DNA from: JAXHUE01 sp034189655
GTDB taxonomy: Bacteria; Chloroflexota; Dehalococcoidia; E44-bin15
Reading direction: 5' to 3'
Length of the DNA stretch: 64,000 nucleotides
Assembly (NCBI GenBank): GCA_034189655.1
Contig: JAXHUE010000004.1
Span: 1-64,000, forward strand
Both the position numbers and the translations under genes were made by a program. Each line of letters begins with the position of its first letter. Within the stretch, counting starts at the first letter, position 1. Positions 38,304 through 47,323 of the stretch are shown piece after piece. The notes beneath the pieces were generated by a model. That model did not search any database and was not told where the DNA came from. It saw only the letters and a list, made by a program, of their open reading frames with translations.

Positions 38304-40223
38304 TTAGAGCTCCCGCCCTACGCGGAAGCCGCCCTCTATGGCATCTACGATCTTCTCCCCCTGGGCGCAGTCACCTATAGAGTACAGGGCGGGCACCTTC
38401 CCGTCGAGCGCCTGGGACAACGCGTCGTCCGGGGCCATGCCCACGGCCAGCACCACGCTGTCCCCGGCGAAGGCGATCTCCTCGCCGCTCTCCTTGTGCA
38501 CGCACCTCACCCCTTCGTCGGTGACCTCGAGCACGTTTATCTGGGTCTCCATGTGCACCCCCAGGTCGCCCAGCCGCTTCACGATCACCCAGCGCGTGGT
38601 GCGGCCCACGTCGTCGCCCACGCGGTGCCTCCGCGCGAGCAGTGTGACCCGCTTGCCCTGCTCGGCGAGGTAGTCGGCCACCTCGCAGCCCACCATCTCG
38701 CCCCCCACCACGATGACGTTCTGGCCCACCTCTCTCCGGCCCATGAGCACGTCTATGGCGGTGGCCACGTTGGGGCGGTCGAAGCCGGGCAGGTCGGGGA
38801 GCTTGGCCTGGGCGCCGGTGGCCACGACGACGGCGTCGGGCCTGCCCTGGAGCACGGTGTCGGCGGAGACCTCCTCTCCCAGGTGCACCTCTACGCCTGA
38901 CCTCTGCACCTGGCCCTCCAGGTAGCGGATGAGCTCCCTGATCTCGGCCTTGTACTGGGGCACGGCGGCGGGTATCAGGTTGCCCCCCAGCCGCTGGCCG
39001 CGCTCCCACAGGGCCACCTGGTGTCCCCTCTGGGCGGCGATGGACGCCGCCTCCATGCCCGCGGGGCCGCCGCCGATGACGAACACCCGCCTCTGCTCCC
39101 GGGCCGGCTCCACGGTGTACTCCGCCTCGTGGCCCACCATGGGGTTGATGGCGCAGGCCATGCTCATCCCGGTCATCACCGTGTCTAAGCAGTGGCCGCA
39201 GGCGATGCACGTCCTTATCTCGTCCAGGCGGCCCTGGGAGGCCTTCTGCGGCAGGGAGGGGTCGGCGATGAGCGGCCGCGCCATGCCGATTAAGTCGGCC
39301 TGGCCCCGGGCCAGTATGTCGTCGGCGAGGACGGGGTCGTTTATGCGGTAGGCGGCGACGACGGGGATGCTCACCGCCCGCTTTATCTCCTCGGCCTGGT
39401 AGACGAAGGCGCCGCGGGGCACCGACATGTGTACCAGGGGGCGGGGGCACTCGTGCCACCCCGCCTGGATGGACAGGCAGGCCACGCCGGCCTGCTCCAG
39501 CATGGCGGCGATGCGCCTGGAGTCATCCAGGGTGTTGCCCCCCTCCATGAACTCGTCGGCCGAGATGCGGCAGATGATGGGGTAGTCTGCCCCCGCCTTC
39601 TTCTTCGTGCTCTCCACTATCTCCAGGAGGAAGCGTGCCCGGCCCTCCAGGCTGCCCCCGTACCTGTCGCTGCGCTTGTTGGTGCACGAGGAGAGGAAGC
39701 GGTTGATCATGTAGCCGATGCCGGCGTGGAACTCCACCGCGTCGAAGCCGGCGTCGCGGGCGCGGCGTGCCGCCTCGCTGAAGTCGTCCACCATCTGCTC
39801 TATCTCCTCGATGGTGAACTCGCGCGGTGGCGGGGCGCGGCGGGTGGCCACCGCCGAGGGCGCCACCTCCTCCATGGGCGAGTCCTCGGACTTCGCCCAG
39901 TAGTACTGGAGGCCCAGCTGGGCGGCGAACCTGGCCCCGTTTCTATGGACCTCGTCGGTGAACTGGCGCAGGCCGGGGATGAAGCGGTCTGCGAATATGC
40001 CGGTCATGGCACCGAAGGGCGACCCCAGGCTCGACGGCGGCAGGATGCCGGTGGTGAGCAGGGCGGTGCCCCCGCGGGCCCGCTCGGCGTAGAAGGCCTT
40101 TAGGCGCTCGGTGACCTCGTAGCCGGCGCTGTATCCTGTCATCACGGCGAGGAATACCAGCCTGTTCTTGAGCTCCATGCTGCCTACCTTGATGGGCTGG
40201 AACAGGTGCGCAAGCTCCGTCAT
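38304..40223 (-). CDS. Old yellow enzyme/2,4-dienoyl-CoA reductase-type FMN, Fe-S, FAD oxidoreductase
   Basis: A 639-residue three-part enzyme of the FadH/trimethylamine dehydrogenase/enoate reductase family. Residues 1-330 are an FMN TIM barrel (LFQPIKVGSMELKNRLV, DAVEFHAGIGYMINRFLS, KRSDRYGGSLEGRARFLLE). The 4Fe-4S motif CIACGHCLDTVMTGMSMAC follows. Then come FAD and NAD(P) folds with FVIGGGPAGMEAA and VIVVGGEMVGCEVADYL. It probably reduces an activated C=C bond, such as a 2-enoate or 2,4-dienoyl-CoA, using NAD(P)H. The ATG follows GAGGAGGTGAG. It has its own promoter at 40261-40289. Confidence 0.9.
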   Translation of the reverse strand: MTELAHLFQPIKVGSMELKNRLVFLAVMTGYSAGYEVTERLKAFYAERARGGTALLTTGILPPSSLGSPFGAMTGIFADRFIPGLRQFTDEVHRNGARFAAQLGLQYYWAKSEDSPMEEVAPSAVATRRAPPPREFTIEEIEQMVDDFSEAARRARDAGFDAVEFHAGIGYMINRFLSSCTNKRSDRYGGSLEGRARFLLEIVESTKKKAGADYPIICRISADEFMEGGNTLDDSRRIAAMLEQAGVACLSIQAGWHECPRPLVHMSVPRGAFVYQAEEIKRAVSIPVVAAYRINDPVLADDILARGQADLIGMARPLIADPSLPQKASQGRLDEIRTCIACGHCLDTVMTGMSMACAINPMVGHEAEYTVEPAREQRRVFVIGGGPAGMEAASIAAQRGHQVALWERGQRLGGNLIPAAVPQYKAEIRELIRYLEGQVQRSGVEVHLGEEVSADTVLQGRPDAVVVATGAQAKLPDLPGFDRPNVATAIDVLMGRREVGQNVIVVGGEMVGCEVADYLAEQGKRVTLLARRHRVGDDVGRTTRWVIVKRLGDLGVHMETQINVLEVTDEGVRCVHKESGEEIAFAGDSVVLAVGMAPDDALSQALDGKVPALYSIGDCAQGEKIVDAIEGGFRVGREL

Positions 40224-40260
40224 ATCTCACCTCCTCAGATGGTCGGTGGGGGTCTATCCC

Positions 40261-40289
40261 ATGTTAACGAACGGCGGGGCCAGCGTCAA
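40261..40289 (-). promoter_or_regulatory. Promoter of the OYE-type oxidoreductase operon
   Basis: Minus-strand TTGACG (40284-40289) and TAACAT (40261-40266) with a 17-base spacer. Start near 40254, about 31 bases before the ATG. It would also serve the PHP and MBL genes. Confidence 0.68.
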
Positions 40290-40352
40290 TAGCGCACGCG
40301 AGCAACAAGGGGGCGGGTCGGGTGGGGCCGTCGTCTAGGGGTGCCCGGCGGG

Positions 40353-42074
40353 TCAGGGGCGGCCTCTCAGGCTGGAGAGGGTCTGGGCCCACACGGTCTG
40401 GAGCGCTCTTATGGTGAAGGGCGAGGTGGGCAGCTCCAGCTCCACCTTGCCCCCTGCCGTCGACATGTTGACCCAGTCGACTGCCTCCTTTATCTGGGCC
40501 AGCCCCGAGAGGTCACCGCTGGCCATGAGCTGGTCGATGTACTGCATGATCTCCAGGGCGGAGAGCAGGCGGTGCTCCGCCGCCCGCGCCGCGCGGTCGG
40601 ATATGTAGCCGTAGCGTGCCTTTGCGCGGTTTAGGCGCAGGTCGGCATCGTAGGCGGTGCGGGCGATATCGTCCCGCTCCATCCACTCCGTCTCGTAGTT
40701 CAGGGCGTACTTCCAGCTGGGCTCGAGCAGGGCCTGGCGGTGCTCCTCCACGGTGCGGAAGCGGAGCCTGTAGCCGTGCCGCTCTGGGTGCTCGAAGGCG
40801 GGGCTCCCCGGGTCGAGGAAGGGGGAGAGGGGTGCGATGAAGGGGAAGAAGCGGCCGTCTTTGCGGTGGGCCTTCAGCAGGTCGGCGCAGAAGTCGATGG
40901 TATCGAGGACCGAGCGCGGCGTCTGCTGCGGCAGGCCGATCATGAAGAACACGTCCATGCGCTCGCAGCCGGCCTCCATGGCGCCGGCGATGGTATCCTC
41001 CAGTGCCTCGGTCGAGTAGTCGCGCCCGATGGCCTTCCTGATCTGTGGGTCGTGGGACTCGGGCGATATCTCAAGGCAGAAGCCGGGGCAGGCCTGGCCC
41101 ATGCGCTTTAGGAAGTCCCTGGGGGCGGGCTCGAAGAGCTCCATGATGATGCGGTTCTTGCGCCGCTGGGCGGCGAGGAGGTCGAGGAGGTGGTGGGCGT
41201 AGTCCTCGCCGGGCTGGCGGATGTCGCCCAGGATGAATATCGGGCCGCGGGTGAGCGAGCTTATGCGCTTCACGTCGCGGGCCACTGCCTCCGGCGTGCG
41301 GTAGGCGGGGCGCTCCCGCTGTAGGAAACCGCGGAAGCTCTGGGCCGAGCCGCCACAGAAGATGCAGTTCTGGCGGCAGCCGCGGCTGGTGAGCACCGCG
41401 GTGATGGGGTAGCGCAGCCAGTCGCGGAAGGGGAGGTAGTTGGCCAGGTCGCGGTCGCGCACCACCGAGCGCACGGTGCGGCCGTAGTGGTCCACCATGA
41501 CGTCGTCGAGCTCGTAGGGGACGCAGGAGAGCGGGTTGTGGTGCACCTGGCCCTGGGCGTCGCGCCAGGAGAGGTTGGGCACTGCCTCGGGCTCTCTCCC
41601 CTGGGCGATGCACTCGACGAGCTGGCGCAGCGGCTCCTCGGTGGAGTCGCCGCGGAGCACGAAGTCGATCTCGGGGTAGTCGAAGAGCTCGCGGTGGTAG
41701 TACGACGAGGAGAAGCCGCCCAGCACCAGCTTCGACTGGGGGTGGTGCCGCTTCACCAGGCGTGCCACCTCGATGGCGCCGTGGCAGTGCAGCATCCAGT
41801 GCAGGTCGATGCCGAAGAGGGGGGCCTCGAGCTCGGCGATCTGGCGCTCGGCGTCGAAATCAGGGTCGCGGAGCATGCGCACCGCCAGGTTGACGATGCG
41901 GACGCGGTGGCCCCTGCCCTCCAGGTACTCGGCGAGGGCGGCGAACCCCAGGGGGTACAACTCAAAGATCGGCGATGAGGGGATCAGGTCGCTCACCGGG
42001 CCGAAGAGGATGGTCTTGGTACGAAAGTCGTAAACACTGGGGGCATGGAGCAAGATCAGGTCTGTATGGGGCAC
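40353..42074 (-). CDS. B12-binding-domain/radical SAM protein
   Basis: A 573-residue protein with an N-terminal cobalamin-binding-like fold (YPLGFAALAEYLEGRGHRVRIVN, KLVLGGFSSSYY, DFVLRGDSTEEPLRQL) and a radical SAM core with CRQNCIFC. The DxHxxG motif is only partly present (DLHWML), so cobalamin binding is uncertain. EISPESHDPQIRKAIGR and MIGLPQQTPRSVLDTIDF belong to the barrel. The C-terminal 170 residues are of unknown function. It resembles the archaeal/bacterial Ta0216-type B12/radical SAM family as I remember it. The GTG at 42074 follows GAGGAGG by seven bases; the frame extends upstream to 42155 across the promoter. Confidence 0.85.
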   Translation of the reverse strand: MPHTDLILLHAPSVYDFRTKTILFGPVSDLIPSSPIFELYPLGFAALAEYLEGRGHRVRIVNLAVRMLRDPDFDAERQIAELEAPLFGIDLHWMLHCHGAIEVARLVKRHHPQSKLVLGGFSSSYYHRELFDYPEIDFVLRGDSTEEPLRQLVECIAQGREPEAVPNLSWRDAQGQVHHNPLSCVPYELDDVMVDHYGRTVRSVVRDRDLANYLPFRDWLRYPITAVLTSRGCRQNCIFCGGSAQSFRGFLQRERPAYRTPEAVARDVKRISSLTRGPIFILGDIRQPGEDYAHHLLDLLAAQRRKNRIIMELFEPAPRDFLKRMGQACPGFCLEISPESHDPQIRKAIGRDYSTEALEDTIAGAMEAGCERMDVFFMIGLPQQTPRSVLDTIDFCADLLKAHRKDGRFFPFIAPLSPFLDPGSPAFEHPERHGYRLRFRTVEEHRQALLEPSWKYALNYETEWMERDDIARTAYDADLRLNRAKARYGYISDRAARAAEHRLLSALEIMQYIDQLMASGDLSGLAQIKEAVDWVNMSTAGGKVELELPTSPFTIRALQTVWAQTLSSLRGRP

Positions 42075-42109
42075 TACGTGCCCTCCTCTCGTAACTACAC
42101 TCTGCGTTA

Positions 42110-42139
42110 ATGATACCCGAACAGAGGGATAGGGGTCAA
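42110..42139 (-). promoter_or_regulatory. Promoter of the B12/radical SAM gene
   Basis: TTGACC (42134-42139), an 18-base spacer and TATCAT (42110-42115) on the minus strand; each box is one base off consensus. Start near 42103, 29 bases before the GTG. Confidence 0.7.
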
Positions 42140-42181
42140 GGGCGATGTGCCGCATCTTGCCGGATATCGGGATATCGCCCC

Positions 42182-42210
42182 TTTACTTCCGCCGCGGGAT
42201 ATGATATTAT
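42182..42210 (+). promoter_or_regulatory. Promoter of the nuo operon
   Basis: TTTACT (42182-42187), a 17-base spacer and TATTAT (42205-42210). Start near 42217, 20 bases before the TTG start of nuoA, with GGAGGG between. A tandem GGATATCG pair (about 42161-42176) lies just upstream. The promoter rules out the ATGs at 42147 and 42201 as nuoA starts. Confidence 0.62.
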
Positions 42211-42236
42211 ATCTACCGCTCGAAGAGGAGGGATAT

Positions 42237-42611
42237 TTGCTGGAGAACTTCGGCTATATCGGGCTCTTCCTGATAGCGGCAGCCGCATTCTCCATCTTTC
42301 TAGTAGTGACCCCCCCTCTCCTGCGCCTCCTGCGCCTGGCCCCCCCCAACCAGCCCGACGAGGTAAAGCAGGCCACCTACGAGTGCGGCATGGAGACCGT
42401 CGGCCCATCGTGGGTGCAGTTCAACTTCCGCTACTACTTCTTCGCCCTCATGTTCGTCGTCTTCGATATCCAGGTGGTCTTTCTCTATCCCTGGGCGACT
42501 TACCTGGGCCAGACCAGGCTCTTCGGCATCCTGGAGATGGCGGTGTTCTTCGCCATCCTCATCGTCGGCTTCGTCTACGCCTGGAGGAAGAAGGTCCTGG
42601 AATGGAAGTAG
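42237..42611 (+). CDS. nuoA: NADH-quinone oxidoreductase subunit A
   Basis: NuoA is a small membrane subunit of complex I near the quinone site. From the TTG at 42237 it is 124 residues with three membrane helices (about 5-27, 65-87, 95-115). The family motif YECGMETVGPSWVQFNFRYY lies in the loop, followed by FALMFVVFDIQVVFLYPWA. TTG follows GGAGGG. The stop lies 10 bases inside nuoB, so translation is coupled. It is the first gene of the operon. Confidence 0.93.
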   Translation: MLENFGYIGLFLIAAAAFSIFLVVTPPLLRLLRLAPPNQPDEVKQATYECGMETVGPSWVQFNFRYYFFALMFVVFDIQVVFLYPWATYLGQTRLFGILEMAVFFAILIVGFVYAWRKKVLEWK

Positions 42612-43210
42612 AGAGGGTCCACGGCTACCTGCGGGAGGTGAGCGAGGAGCTGGACCTCAAGGAGGGCCAGGAGGTCGAGGAGCTTAAGCGCACCTGCACC
42701 CAGCCCCTGCCCGACCGCTCGGAGTGGCTGGATGACGAGACCAAGCACAACATCCTGGTCACCTCCATCGACTTCCTGCTCAACTGGGGCCAGCACTACT
42801 CGGTGTGGCCGGTGAACTTCGGGCTCGCCTGCTGCGCCTTCGAGATGATCGCCGCCGCGGCGTCGCGCTTCGACATATCCCGGTTCGGCATGGAGCTCTT
42901 CCGCGCCTCGCCGCGCCAGGCCGACCTCATGCTCGTCGCCGGGACGGTGACCTGGAAGATGGCGCCGGCAGTGAAGCGCATCTACGAGCAGATGCCCGAG
43001 CCCAAGTGGGTGGTGGCCATGGGCTCATGCGCCATAAGCGGCGGGCCTTTCCGCGACTCCTACAGCGTGGTGCCCGGGGTGAACCTCCTGGTGCCCGTTG
43101 ACGTGTACATACCGGGGTGTCCCCCCCGGCCAGAGGGGCTGCTCCACGGCCTCATCATGCTCCACGAGAAGATAGATAAAAAGAGTTTTATGGGGCAGCA
43201 GGAGAGATGA
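42602..43210 (+). CDS. nuoB: NADH-quinone oxidoreductase subunit B
   Basis: NuoB carries cluster N2, the last Fe-S centre before quinone. The 202-residue protein has the adjacent cysteine pair in GLACCAFEMIAAA, MGSCAISGGPF and PGCPPRPEGL, all four ligands present. The N-terminal 40 residues are acidic and extend beyond the core. The ATG at 42602 overlaps the end of nuoA; a longer frame upstream is a shadow of nuoA. The stop overlaps nuoC as ATGA. Confidence 0.95.
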   Translation: MEVERVHGYLREVSEELDLKEGQEVEELKRTCTQPLPDRSEWLDDETKHNILVTSIDFLLNWGQHYSVWPVNFGLACCAFEMIAAAASRFDISRFGMELFRASPRQADLMLVAGTVTWKMAPAVKRIYEQMPEPKWVVAMGSCAISGGPFRDSYSVVPGVNLLVPVDVYIPGCPPRPEGLLHGLIMLHEKIDKKSFMGQQER

Positions 43211-43704
43211 CCAAGGCCCTCTCTGCGCAGGACGTCGCCCGCACCATAGGGGAGCGCTTCCCCGATGCCGTCGTGGAGGGCGATGAGGCCGCCGTCTTCG
43301 TAGACGGCGGGCGGCTCCTCGACGTGGCGCGCTTCCTGAAGGACAGCCCCGACCTCAGGATGGACTACCTGTCCAACCTCACTGCGGTGGATTACAAGGA
43401 CCACTTCGAGGTGGTGTACAGCGTAAACTCCATAGAGCACAACCATGGCATCGTGGTGAAGGTGCGGTGCCATGACCGCGAGGCCCCCTCTGTCCCCTCC
43501 GTGGTCTCTGTGTGGCAGGGGGCCGACTTCCAGGAGCGAGAGGTCTACGACCTCATGGGGATATCCTTCGCCGGTCACCCCAACCCAAGGCGCATCATGC
43601 TGTGGCCCGGCTTCGATGGGCACCCCTTGCGCAAGGACTGGGGCCAGGCCCAGGCGGCGCCCGCCGAGGGCGGGGCCGAGAAGGATGCCCCGGAGTGCCA
43701 GTAA
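43207..43704 (+). CDS. nuoC: NADH-quinone oxidoreductase subunit C
   Basis: NuoC, a peripheral arm subunit next to NuoD, 165 residues. Recognised by YLSNLTAVDYKDHFEVVY and the family signature FQEREVYDLMGISFAGHPNPRRIMLWPGFDGHPLRKD (residues about 108-145). The C-terminal tail is alanine/glutamate-rich. It is not fused to NuoD, unlike in some bacteria. The start overlaps nuoB; a 100-base spacer, arginine-rich if read, separates it from nuoD. Confidence 0.94.
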   Translation: MTKALSAQDVARTIGERFPDAVVEGDEAAVFVDGGRLLDVARFLKDSPDLRMDYLSNLTAVDYKDHFEVVYSVNSIEHNHGIVVKVRCHDREAPSVPSVVSVWQGADFQEREVYDLMGISFAGHPNPRRIMLWPGFDGHPLRKDWGQAQAAPAEGGAEKDAPECQ

Positions 43705-43804
43705 CGCGCCGCCTCGGCGGGCGCCAGGGGAGGGGGGAGGCGGGGGAGCGCAGCACGTGCTGCACAAGGACGCAGTTCGAGATGAAAGGCAGGAGCGTGC
43801 CGAG

Positions 43805-44908
43805 TTGACCTTGAGGACGGAGCCCGTAGTCATCAACATGGGGCCACAGCACCCCTCGACTCACGGCGTGTTCCGCATGAGGGTGGTCTTCGACGGCGAG
43901 GTCATCGTCGACATGGAGCCCGTCTTCGGCTACCTGCACCGCGGCATCGAGAGGATGGCCGAGGACCGCAGCTACCACCAGTTCATCCCCTTCACCGACC
44001 GCCTGGACTACCTGGCATCCATGACCAACAACCACGCCTACGTGCTCGCAGTGGAGAAGCTGGCCCAGATCGAGGTCCCGGAGCGCGCCGAGTACATCAG
44101 GGTCATCATAGACGAGCTCATGCGCATCGCCAGTCACCTGATGACGGTGGGCTTCATGCTGAACGAGATGGGCACCATGATGACACCGCTGCTCTACATG
44201 TTCCGCGAGCGGGAGAAGATACTGGACCTCTTCGAGATGGTGTGCGGGCAGCGCCTCACCTACAACTACATGCGCATCGGCGGGGTGAGCCAAGACCTGC
44301 CCGCGGAGTTCATGCCGGCGCTCAAGCGGTTCATCGACGAGATGCCGGGCTACATCGACGAGTACGACCAGCTCCTGGAGGAGAACGAGATCGTGCTCGC
44401 CCGCGCCAAGGGGGTGGGCGTGCTCCCGGCGGACAAGGCCATAAACTGCTCCGTGAGCGGCCCGGTGCTCAGGGCCAGCGGGGTGAAGTGGGACCTGCGC
44501 CGCAACGACCCGTACTCGATATATGACCGTTTCGACTTCGAGATACCGACGCGACAGAACGGAGATACCTACGACCGCTACCGCATGCGCATCCTGGAGA
44601 TGAGGCAGAGCGTGCGCATCATCGAGCAGGCCATGGCCCAGCTCCCGGAGGGCGAGGTGAGGGCCAAGGTCCCGGGCAACTTGAGGCCGCCCAAGGGCGA
44701 CGCCTACGGGCGCATCGAGGGGCCCAAGGGCGAGCTGGGGTTCTACCTGGTGAGCGACGGCTCGCCCAAGCCGTACCGCTGCCGCATCCGTCCCCCGTCG
44801 CTGATTAACCTCACCGTGCTCCGCGACCTACTCATCGGCTGGAAGCTGGCCGACGCCATCGTCATCTTCGGCAGCATCGATATCTGCCTGGGAGAGGTGG
44901 ACCGCTAG
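43805..44908 (+). CDS. nuoD: NADH-quinone oxidoreductase subunit D
   Basis: NuoD forms much of the quinone pocket (49-kDa homologue). The 367-residue protein begins TLRTEPVVINMGPQHPSTHGV, with the quinone-site HPSTHG loop, and contains EPVFGYLHRGIERMAE, FMLNEMGTMMTP and the C-terminal PPSLINLTVLRDLLIG with IFGSIDICLGEVDR. The TTG at 43805 lies nine bases after AGGAG; the frame is open far upstream over nuoC, but that part is not homologous. The stop shares a base with the next start (TAGTG). Confidence 0.94.
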   Translation: MTLRTEPVVINMGPQHPSTHGVFRMRVVFDGEVIVDMEPVFGYLHRGIERMAEDRSYHQFIPFTDRLDYLASMTNNHAYVLAVEKLAQIEVPERAEYIRVIIDELMRIASHLMTVGFMLNEMGTMMTPLLYMFREREKILDLFEMVCGQRLTYNYMRIGGVSQDLPAEFMPALKRFIDEMPGYIDEYDQLLEENEIVLARAKGVGVLPADKAINCSVSGPVLRASGVKWDLRRNDPYSIYDRFDFEIPTRQNGDTYDRYRMRILEMRQSVRIIEQAMAQLPEGEVRAKVPGNLRPPKGDAYGRIEGPKGELGFYLVSDGSPKPYRCRIRPPSLINLTVLRDLLIGWKLADAIVIFGSIDICLGEVDR

Positions 44909-46488
44909 TGACTGTGCTGCAGCAGTTCGAGCAGTGGCTGCTCACCTACTGGCCGGGGTGGGCGGCATACCTGGTGCCGCCGCTGGTCGCCATACTGGTC
45001 ATCATCGTCTTCATGCTGGTCATGGTGATGCTTTACATCTACCTGGAGCGCCGCGGCATCGGCCGCTTCCAGGTGCGCCCCGGCCCCAACCGCGCCGGGC
45101 CCGCGGGCATCTTACAGCCGGTGGCCGACGCCATTAAGGTGCTGCTGAAAGAGGACATCGTCCCCTTTAAGGCCGATAGGTGGGTGCACTGGCTGGCCCC
45201 CATCGTCGTGTTCATGCCGGCGCTGGCCATACTGGCCGTCATCCCCTTCGGGGCCGGCACCATATTCGCCGACTTGAACATCGGCATCCTCTACGTGGTG
45301 GCCATATCCTCCTTGACGGTCGTCGGGCTGTTCATGGCGGGCTGGGGCTCCAACAACAAGTACACCTCGATCGCCGCCATGCGCGTCGTCGCCCAGATGG
45401 TGAGCTACGAGATACCGCTGGTGATCTCCATCGTCGGCGTGCTCATCGTGGCCGGCTCCCTCTCCATGGTGAGCATCGTCCAGGCGCAGCAGGTGCCCTT
45501 CTTCCTGCTCCAGCCGCTGGGATTTGTGATATTCTTCCTCTCCGCCACCGCCGAGATCAACCGCAGCCCCTTCGACCTGCTGGAGGCGGAGTCCGAGATC
45601 ATCACCGGCTACCACATCGAGTACTCGGGGATGAAGTTCGCCCTGTTCTACCTGGGGGAGTACGGCCACGCCCTGGCCGCCTCTGCCATCATCGCCACGC
45701 TGTTCCTGGGCGGGTGGACCGGGCCGCTCCTGCCGCCGTTCCTGTGGTTCCTGGTCAAGATCATCGCCGTCTTCGTCTCCCTGCTGTGGCTGCGGGCCAC
45801 GCTGCCGCGGCTGCGGGTCGACCAGCTCATGGGGTTCGCCTGGAAGGGGCTGTTCCCGCTCTCGATATTGAACCTGTTCATCATCGGCATAGAGAAGGCG
45901 ATATGGCCCGCCTTCCCCTGGCAGCTCATGTTCGCCAACATCGCCATCGCCGCGCTGCTCATCGTGCTGTGGAGCAGCCTGTTCCGCGTACCCGGCGAGG
46001 GGGCGAGCTTCCGCCACTACGGGCGGGGCATGGCCAAGGGGATGGCGCTCACCTTCAGGCACCTGTTCCGCCGCCCCATCACCGTGGCCTACCCCGAGGT
46101 GAAGTTGACCCCCTCCAAGCGCATCCGCGGCAACCGCCTGGTCTTCGACCTGGAGCGGTGCAACGGCTGCCGCGCCTGTGTCCGCGCCTGCCCGATATCG
46201 ATAATTGAGATGCAGACCTCCAAGGGGGAGAAGGGCTTAAATGTGGACAGCCTGGAGGTGGACTTCGGGCGCTGCATGTTCTGCGGGCTGTGCGTCGAGG
46301 CCTGCAACTTGGACGCCCTCTTCTTGAGCCGGGACTACGAGCTGGCGAGCTACCGCCGCGGAGACCTGGTGATGGACAAGGCGCGGTTCGTGGCCGAGGA
46401 GAAGCGCCCCAGCGCCTACGCCCACGAGGATATGGAGGAGGAGTTGCCGGCGCAGACCATGCTCATCTTTCGCGGGGAGAAGAAGTAG
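44908..46488 (+). CDS. nuoHI: Fused NADH-quinone oxidoreductase subunits H and I
   Basis: One 526-residue frame covers two complex I subunits. Residues 1-360 are NuoH, with eight or so helices, YIYLERRGIGRFQVRPGPNR, LLKEDIVPF, EINRSPFDLLEAESEI and RLRVDQLMGFAWK. Residues about 365-526 are NuoI, starting KGMALTFRHLFRRPITVAYPE, with both 4Fe-4S motifs CNGCRACVRACP and CMFCGLCVEACN. No stop or gap occurs in the join (FRVPGEGASFRHYGRG), and both halves keep their key residues. The fusion ties the membrane base to the N6 cluster subunit. GTG start sharing a base with the nuoD stop. Confidence 0.93.
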   Translation: MTVLQQFEQWLLTYWPGWAAYLVPPLVAILVIIVFMLVMVMLYIYLERRGIGRFQVRPGPNRAGPAGILQPVADAIKVLLKEDIVPFKADRWVHWLAPIVVFMPALAILAVIPFGAGTIFADLNIGILYVVAISSLTVVGLFMAGWGSNNKYTSIAAMRVVAQMVSYEIPLVISIVGVLIVAGSLSMVSIVQAQQVPFFLLQPLGFVIFFLSATAEINRSPFDLLEAESEIITGYHIEYSGMKFALFYLGEYGHALAASAIIATLFLGGWTGPLLPPFLWFLVKIIAVFVSLLWLRATLPRLRVDQLMGFAWKGLFPLSILNLFIIGIEKAIWPAFPWQLMFANIAIAALLIVLWSSLFRVPGEGASFRHYGRGMAKGMALTFRHLFRRPITVAYPEVKLTPSKRIRGNRLVFDLERCNGCRACVRACPISIIEMQTSKGEKGLNVDSLEVDFGRCMFCGLCVEACNLDALFLSRDYELASYRRGDLVMDKARFVAEEKRPSAYAHEDMEEELPAQTMLIFRGEKK

Positions 46489-46985
46489 TGGAGACCGGGC
46501 TCACCGTCGCGTTCTGGATACTGGCCGTCGGGGTCGTCGGCTCGGCGCTCGCCGTCGTCCTCCTGCGCGACGTATTTCGCGCCGCCCTGTTCCTGGTGCT
46601 GTGCTTCTTCGTCGTGGCCGGGATATATGTCGTCTTGAGCGCCGATTTCCTGGCTGGGGCCCAGGTGCTGGTGTACGTGGGTGCCGTGGCCGTGCTCATC
46701 ATCTTCGCCATCATGCTCACCCGCGATGCCCGGCGGGGGAGCCCGTCGGGCCGCTTCCGCCTGCCCGCGCTCCTGGTCGGGCTCCTGTTCCTGGGGGCCA
46801 TGGTCTTCGTGGTGCTGGCCACGGACTGGCAGGTGGTCGCGGGGATACCCAACGAGCCCACCACGACATCGATCGCCCAGGCCCTCTTCGGCGAGGGCGG
46901 GGGCTATATACTCCCCTTTGAGATAGCGGCGGCGCTCCTGCTCGCCGCCGTGATCGGGGCTATTGTACTGGTGAGGGATAAGTAG
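46488..46985 (+). CDS. nuoJ: NADH-quinone oxidoreductase subunit J
   Basis: NuoJ, a 165-residue membrane subunit with five helices. Its conserved third helix with the pi-bulge region is seen as AGAQVLVYVGAVAVLIIFAIML. The N-terminal LLRDVFRAALFLVLCFFVVAGIYV is typical. The GTG start shares the final G of the preceding TAG stop. It is followed two bases later by nuoK. Confidence 0.93.
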   Translation: METGLTVAFWILAVGVVGSALAVVLLRDVFRAALFLVLCFFVVAGIYVVLSADFLAGAQVLVYVGAVAVLIIFAIMLTRDARRGSPSGRFRLPALLVGLLFLGAMVFVVLATDWQVVAGIPNEPTTTSIAQALFGEGGGYILPFEIAAALLLAAVIGAIVLVRDK

Positions 46986-46987
46986 CG

Positions 46988-47293
46988 ATGGTCGTTGGCC
47001 TGGAGCACTTCCTGATACTCTCGGCGGTACTGTTCGCCATCGGGCTCTACGGGGCGTTCGCCAAGAAGAACGCCATCGTCATCCTGATGTGCATCGAGAT
47101 CATGCTGAACGCGGTCAACATCGCCATGGTGGCCTTTGCCCGCTACGGCGACATCATCATCGGGCAGGTATTCGCCCTGTTCATCATGGTGGTGGCCGCC
47201 GCCGAGGTCGCAGTGGGTCTGGCCATAATCATATCCATCTATCGCAGCCGGGACACGGTGGACGTGGAGGACGTGGACCTTATGAAGTGGTAG
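46988..47293 (+). CDS. nuoK: NADH-quinone oxidoreductase subunit K
   Basis: NuoK, 101 residues and three helices. The conserved membrane glutamates are present in MCIEIMLNAVNI and VVAAAEVAVGLAI, which link the proton path between the antiporter-like subunits and the quinone site. Length and motif order are standard. Located directly after nuoJ as in all nuo operons. Confidence 0.95.
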   Translation: MVVGLEHFLILSAVLFAIGLYGAFAKKNAIVILMCIEIMLNAVNIAMVAFARYGDIIIGQVFALFIMVVAAAEVAVGLAIIISIYRSRDTVDVEDVDLMKW

Positions 47294-47323
47294 CCGGCGA
47301 CAAGTACACGAGGAAGGGGTCAC

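Noticed and set aside
42147..42236. Longer nuoA starting at 42147 or 42201
   Set aside because: The promoter -35/-10 lies across both ATGs, and the TTG at 42237 has a good ribosome site and gives the normal NuoA length.
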